From Microbacterium invictum (GTDB lineage: Bacteria > Actinomycetota > Actinomycetes > Actinomycetales > Microbacteriaceae), in the NCBI RefSeq assembly GCF_034421375.1, contig NZ_CP139779.1, positions 3,466,055 through 3,530,054 of the forward strand: 64,000 nt of DNA, in the 5' to 3' direction. The notes beneath the pieces were generated by a model that searched no databases, was not told where the DNA came from, and saw only the letters and a program-made list of their open reading frames with translations. Positions 60,601-64,000 of the stretch are shown one piece after another; positions within the stretch are counted from its first letter, which is position 1; every line of letters starts with the position of its first letter. The position numbers and the translations under genes were made by a program.

Positions 60601-61284
60601 GCGGGCGCGCAGCGCGCGCGTCGGCTCCGACAGGACGCCCTCGCCGAGGACCTCCACGCGCGCATCGACGACATGGAACCTTCGGAATTGCTTCGTCGCC
60701 GCCTCGATCTCGGCCTGCGCGTTCTGACCCTTGAGGAAGATCAACTCGCCGCCGTCGCGAACGAGCGGCGCCGTCAAGGGCAGAAGGCTTCGGAGAACAC
60801 TTACCGCCCGTGCGGTGACAGCGTCGAGCACCGCCCCTTCGCGCCACTCCTCGGCGCGAGCCCGCACGACCTCGACATTCCGAAGCCCCAGGTCTCCCAC
60901 CTGCTCCGAGAGCCACGCCACACGACGCTCCATCGGCTCGATGAGGACCCACTGCACATCGGGCCGCGCGATCGCCAGAAGGATCCCGGGGAGCCCCGCC
61001 CCGGAGCCGACATCGCCGACGCGACCTCCAGCCGGAAACAACGGCGCGGCGATCACACTGTTGAGCACATGACGCGTCCACAGACGGGGGAGCTCGAGCG
61101 GTCCGATGAGACCGCGTTCCTCGCCATGCTCCGCCAACGCCCGAGTGAACCGACGGGCCTGTTCGATCCCATCGCCGAAGAGAGACGCCGCAGCGGCCGG
61201 CTCGGCTTCTATCGGCGCCGGTGTTTCACGTGGAACGCCCGCGTCAGCCACGTCGGATGACCGTGTGACGGTCGGCGCCCTCAC
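60580..61284 (-). CDS. rsmG: 16S rRNA (guanine-527-N7)-methyltransferase RsmG
   Basis: The 234-aa methyltransferase has the SAM motif GGRVGDVGSGAGLPGILLAI (about residues 90-109), PMERRVAWLSEQV and LDAVTARAVSVLRSLLPLTAPL, with ELIFLKGQNAQAEIE near the end. GTG 61284 is preferred since GGAG lies seven bases upstream; it overlaps jag by 41 bp. The N-terminal codons for GVPRETP contain a parS-like site. The last codons and stop (SRSPR, TGA) come from a REP element. Confidence 0.93.
   Translation of the reverse strand: MRAPTVTRSSDVADAGVPRETPAPIEAEPAAAASLFGDGIEQARRFTRALAEHGEERGLIGPLELPRLWTRHVLNSVIAAPLFPAGGRVGDVGSGAGLPGILLAIARPDVQWVLIEPMERRVAWLSEQVGDLGLRNVEVVRARAEEWREGAVLDAVTARAVSVLRSLLPLTAPLVRDGGELIFLKGQNAQAEIEAATKQFRRFHVVDARVEVLGEGVLSEPTRALRARISRSPR
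61222..61237. promoter_or_regulatory. parS-like site inside rsmG
   Basis: TGTTTCACGTGGAACG has one mismatch in the 14-bp core and lies in the N-terminal codons of rsmG. Confidence 0.8.
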
Positions 61285-61753
61285 CGTACGACTCCGAGAC
61301 CAGCCCACGCTCCGCGACGATGTCGTGGATCAGCTTGCGCTCGTAGCTCGACATCGCGGGCAGAGAGGCCTGCGTCGCCCCCTCGTCCAGACGCGCCGCC
61401 GCACGGTCGACGAGCTTCTCGAGCTCGCGCTGCCGCGCGTCGCGCGACCCACCGATGTCGAGGATCACCCGCGACAGTCGCCCGGTACGGTTCTGCACCG
61501 CGATCCGCGTCAACTCCTGCAGCGCCTGAACGGTCTCGGGGTCGGACAGCAGAGAGAGCGAGTCGCCCGACTCACCCTCGACCGACACGTAGGGACGACC
61601 GGCACGAACGTCGAGGGTCAGGTCGCCGTCCACGTCGGCGATATCGAGCAGCCCCTCGATGAAGTCGGCTGCGATATCGCTTTCCTCCTCGAGCTGCTCG
61701 ACGGTCGGTTCTTCGCGATTCGGGCGTGCGTCAACGGGCGCGACGTCAGACAT
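61244..61753 (-). CDS. jag: R3H/KH domain RNA-binding protein Jag (KhpB)
   Basis: The 169-aa protein has an acidic N-terminus, a KH-like domain (ADFIEGLLDIADVDGDLTLDV, PETVQALQELTRIAVQNRTG) and an R3H domain (LPAMSSYERKLIHDIVAERG, with the conserved R..H pair). It binds RNA, and in other Gram-positives acts with KhpA in cell-division and envelope control. The Jag-N domain of Bacillus is lacking, as usual in Actinobacteria. It lies 28 bp downstream of yidC. Confidence 0.95.
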   Translation of the reverse strand: MSDVAPVDARPNREEPTVEQLEEESDIAADFIEGLLDIADVDGDLTLDVRAGRPYVSVEGESGDSLSLLSDPETVQALQELTRIAVQNRTGRLSRVILDIGGSRDARQRELEKLVDRAAARLDEGATQASLPAMSSYERKLIHDIVAERGLVSESYGEGADRHTVIRRG

Positions 61754-61781
61754 GGGTCTTCCTTCGAGGGGAGGGTCGGGT

Positions 61782-62828
61782 TCAGCTCGCCGCGGGATCG
61801 GGCTTCTGCCCCGCCTGCGTGCTCGGACGCTGCTGCTTCTTGGCGCGCTGCTTGCTCATCGGCTGCTGACGCTTCGGCTGCGACGCCTTCGCGCGCTCCG
61901 CTTCTTCGAGGAGGCGCTGCTGCTCAGCCTGGAACTTCTCGATCGGCACGACCTTGCCCGACGAGTCGATGGCCTTGCCCTTCCGGGCGAGCCTCTCTTC
62001 ACGCGCCTTCGCAGCATCCGAACCGGGTGTCGGCATCTCACGGATAACCAGGAACTGCTGCCCCATCGTCCAGAGGTTCGACACGAACCAGTAGATGACG
62101 ACACCGAGCGGGAAGAAGACACCCGAGAACACGAAGGCGAACGGCAGGACGTACAGCATGATCTTCTGCATCTGGTACGCCTGGCCGGTCTTGGCCTCGG
62201 GGGAGAGGTTCTTCGAGATGATCTGCAGCTGAGTGAAGAACTGCGACGCGATCATGAGGACCACGAGCGTGAGCAGGATCACGATCGCTGTGACGTTGCT
62301 CGACTCGAACGCGTTGATCAGCGTCTCGTGCAGCGAGGCGACGCCGAAGAGCTTGGCGTCGTAGAACTGCTGGGTGAGCTCGGCGTTGAGAAGACCGACG
62401 CCGCCGATGCCGGCGTCGGCGTGACGGGTGACATCGTTCAGCACGCTGAACAGCGCGAAGAAGATCGGCATCTGCACGAGCAGCGGCAGACAGCTCGAGA
62501 CCGGCGTCGTGCCGTGCTTCTTGTACAGCGCCATCGTCTCGCGGCTCATCGCCTCGCGGGAAAGCTGATCGCGCTTGCCACGGTACTTCTCCTGAACTTT
62601 TCGCAGTTCAGGGGCAATTTCCATCATCTTCCGCTGGCTCTTGATCTGACGCACGAACAGCGGGATCAGCGCCGCGCGCACGACGATGACGAGACCGACG
62701 ATCGACAGCACCCAGGTGATGCCGTCCGCGGGCGGCAGACCCACCGCGGTGAAGAGCGCGTGCCACGCGACGAGCACGAGCTCGACGACCCATTTCAGGG
62801 GCCAGAGGATGATGCCGATGAGATCCAT
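61782..62828 (-). CDS. yidC: Membrane protein insertase YidC
   Basis: The 348-aa protein has five membrane segments. The N-terminal IGIILWPLKWVVELVLVAWH is followed by the family's cytoplasmic loop (QRKMMEIAPELRKVQEKYRG), then GTTPVSSCLPLLVQMPIFFAL and VLPFAFVFSGVFFPLGVVIYW. The positively charged arginine in the groove lies in AALIPLFVRQIKSQ. The basic tail (KRQQPMSKQRAKKQQ) may contact ribosomes. The gene order rnpA-yidD-yidC is conserved. Confidence 0.97.
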   Translation of the reverse strand: MDLIGIILWPLKWVVELVLVAWHALFTAVGLPPADGITWVLSIVGLVIVVRAALIPLFVRQIKSQRKMMEIAPELRKVQEKYRGKRDQLSREAMSRETMALYKKHGTTPVSSCLPLLVQMPIFFALFSVLNDVTRHADAGIGGVGLLNAELTQQFYDAKLFGVASLHETLINAFESSNVTAIVILLTLVVLMIASQFFTQLQIISKNLSPEAKTGQAYQMQKIMLYVLPFAFVFSGVFFPLGVVIYWFVSNLWTMGQQFLVIREMPTPGSDAAKAREERLARKGKAIDSSGKVVPIEKFQAEQQRLLEEAERAKASQPKRQQPMSKQRAKKQQRPSTQAGQKPDPAAS

Positions 62829-62836
62829 GTGACGGA

Positions 62837-63193
62837 TCAGTCCTTTCCAGGGGTGGCAGGCACGACGAAGCCGTGAGGGGTGATGCCGTGACGGAAGTCG
62901 GAGCGGAGGGGAACGTCATCGACGCCGCCCTTCGCCCAGGGGTGGCAGCGTGCGAGTCGAGCCGCCGTCATGGCCGTCCCGACGACGGCACCGTGCTGCT
63001 GCACTGCACCGACCGCGTAGGCCGAGCACGACGGGTAGTACTTGCACACGTCACCGTACGTGGGGGAGATCGTCGCACGGTAGGCATGGAGAAGGCCGAG
63101 AAGCGCGTTGCGCGGCAGGAGCGGCACAGAAGAGAGGAATGCGGATGCGTCGAAGTGCGCCTCTCCTCGGGCATACGCCGGGAGCACGCTCAT
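62837..63193 (-). CDS. yidD: Membrane protein insertion efficiency factor YidD
   Basis: The 118-aa protein shows the YidD signature [35 protein letters not shown] and [17 protein letters not shown], each in part, with three conserved cysteines. ATG 63193 overlaps the rnpA stop (ATGA), which fixes the start. It assists YidC-dependent insertion at the inner face of the membrane. Confidence 0.95.
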   Translation of the reverse strand: MSVLPAYARGEAHFDASAFLSSVPLLPRNALLGLLHAYRATISPTYGDVCKYYPSCSAYAVGAVQQHGAVVGTAMTAARLARCHPWAKGGVDDVPLRSDFRHGITPHGFVVPATPGKD

Positions 63194-63528
63194 GATGCGG
63201 GCCTTCGCGTCAGGCACCGGGTCACGTCGGCACGCAGGTCGGCGAAGGTGGCGGTCGCAGCGCTCGGGAGGGCGCGGATGACCACATCGCGGCCTTCCCC
63301 GACGTCGGGCAGCGCTTCGGCGCAGACTGCCTTCAGCCGTCGCCGGACGGTGTTGCGCACGACGGCGCCACCGACCTGGCGGCTCACGATGAAGCCGAAA
63401 CGCGGTGCAGCAGAGTCTGCACCGCGCATCGTGTAGGTCACCGTGTGGGAGCCCGCACAGCGGCGCCCCCGCCGGACGACCGTTTTGTAGTCCGATCCGC
63501 GGGTGAGCCGATGCGACCGCGCGAGCAC
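63190..63528 (-). CDS. rnpA: Ribonuclease P protein component
   Basis: The 112-aa basic protein has [41 protein letters not shown] with the RNR-like motif ([10 protein letters not shown]), and [17 protein letters not shown]. It binds the RNase P RNA and helps recognise pre-tRNA leaders. It lies eight bases after rpmH, and both are cotranscribed. Confidence 0.97.
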   Translation of the reverse strand: MLARSHRLTRGSDYKTVVRRGRRCAGSHTVTYTMRGADSAAPRFGFIVSRQVGGAVVRNTVRRRLKAVCAEALPDVGEGRDVVIRALPSAATATFADLRADVTRCLTRRPAS

Positions 63529-63536
63529 CGGTCGGG

Positions 63537-63674
63537 TCAGGCGGAGAGCTCGGTGCGCCCCTTGGAGCGACGAGCCGAGAGGATGGCGCGGCCGGCGCGG
63601 GTGCGCATGCGGGCGCGGAAGCCGTGCTTCTTGGCCCGGCGACGGTTGTTGGGCTGGTAGGTGCGCTTGCTCAT
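63537..63674 (-). CDS. rpmH: 50S ribosomal protein L34
   Basis: The 45-aa protein [20 protein letters not shown]... continues [20 protein letters not shown] and ends TELSA, a textbook L34. The start ATG is 63672-63674 on the minus strand and the stop TGA is at 63537-63539. rpmH next to dnaA is the classical origin-proximal order. Confidence 0.98.
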   Translation of the reverse strand: MSKRTYQPNNRRRAKKHGFRARMRTRAGRAILSARRSKGRTELSA

Positions 63675-64000
63675 AGAGATCAACTCCGGATCAGGTGTCA
63701 CCGGGACGGGGTTCTACCCTTGGAGGACCGGGGACGACGTTACGGGGACTGCCGCGAGGGCATAAGTCAACCGACTAAGGCTACGTCGAGATGCCCGAGA
63801 ACTCAAACCGACGCGCTCCCGAAGCGTCTCGCCGCACTACCAGTGTGACCTACTTCGACGGTGGCACGACACGCCGCAGCGCCATACAGTGGAGTTTGCT
63901 CCCGCGACCCGCGCTGACTAGCGTGGCTCCGGCAGTTATCCACAGGCCCGGCGTGTCGACTCCGCACGGCCTGGGACCGCGAATCTCACCCGGGGGGCAC
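63675..64000. promoter_or_regulatory. rpmH upstream region, left edge of the dnaA/oriC region
   Basis: The 326 bp hold the rpmH promoter and the start of the dnaA upstream region. One perfect DnaA box TTATCCACA is at 63936-63944. A TTGACT-like element reading towards rpmH is at 63765-63770. dnaA is expected to start on the + strand beyond 64000. Confidence 0.7.

Noticed and set aside
1..64000. Prophage or insertion sequence
   Set aside because: No integrase, transposase, capsid or terminase genes and no target-site duplications were seen.

Overview
The window is high-GC actinobacterial chromosome. Dense GTG/ATG starts, ATGA-type overlaps, mycothiol-era housekeeping gene order and Microbacteriaceae-style intergenic palindromes all point to Microbacterium or a close relative (inference from gene content, not from a database search). 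The right end is the flank of the replication origin: rpmH, rnpA, yidD, yidC, jag, rsmG, parA and parB run leftwards away from the expected dnaA position just beyond base 64000. trxA, trxB, murJ and a DUF6049 gene follow in the usual actinobacterial order on the other strand.

Region by region. 0-5.8 kb holds the tail of an ECF sigma factor, a molybdopterin oxidoreductase / flavin reductase / DUF6510 trio, small DUF1349 and DUF2256-DUF3253 genes, an AlaX-type tRNA-editing protein and an alcohol dehydrogenase. 5.8-13.2 kb holds an MFS transporter, a second alcohol dehydrogenase, a VanZ protein, a PCD/VOC fusion, a three-gene M23 / MerR-HEAT / HEAT operon and a two-domain catechol-dioxygenase-like VOC protein. 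13.4-15.8 kb is the PTS-type dihydroxyacetone kinase operon dhaKLM. 15.8-16.8 kb is a compositionally distinct two-gene module of unknown function. 16.8-25.6 kb holds GNATs, a small acidic repeat protein, glutamate decarboxylase, a flotillin, an SDR, a gene-remnant scar, an FAD oxidoreductase and a rhomboid protease.

25.6-34.7 kb contains the replication/ribosome block dnaB ... rplI-rpsR-ssb-rpsF. dnaB is interrupted by an intein at its P-loop and preceded by a cluster of DnaA boxes. Two repeat-rich cell-surface genes (a VEKVAEP-repeat protein and a chaplin-like, collagen-like, LAATG-anchored protein) sit between dnaB and rplI. 34.8-48.5 kb is metabolic: homocysteine methyltransferase, a TetR-controlled glycosyltransferase, a DUF3137 protein, an alcohol dehydrogenase, an aldehyde dehydrogenase/DUF779/GAF-regulator cluster, an HxlR/quinone-reductase-like pair, and the CCA-adding enzyme.

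The most striking non-coding structure is at 58.2-59.5 kb. A tandem array of about 122-bp units carries seven perfect parS sites plus decayed copies, embedded in REP-like palindromes next to parAB. A second REP array of about 178-bp units without parS lies at 60.0-60.6 kb and supplies the stop codon of rsmG. No tRNA, rRNA, CRISPR, IS element or prophage was seen.
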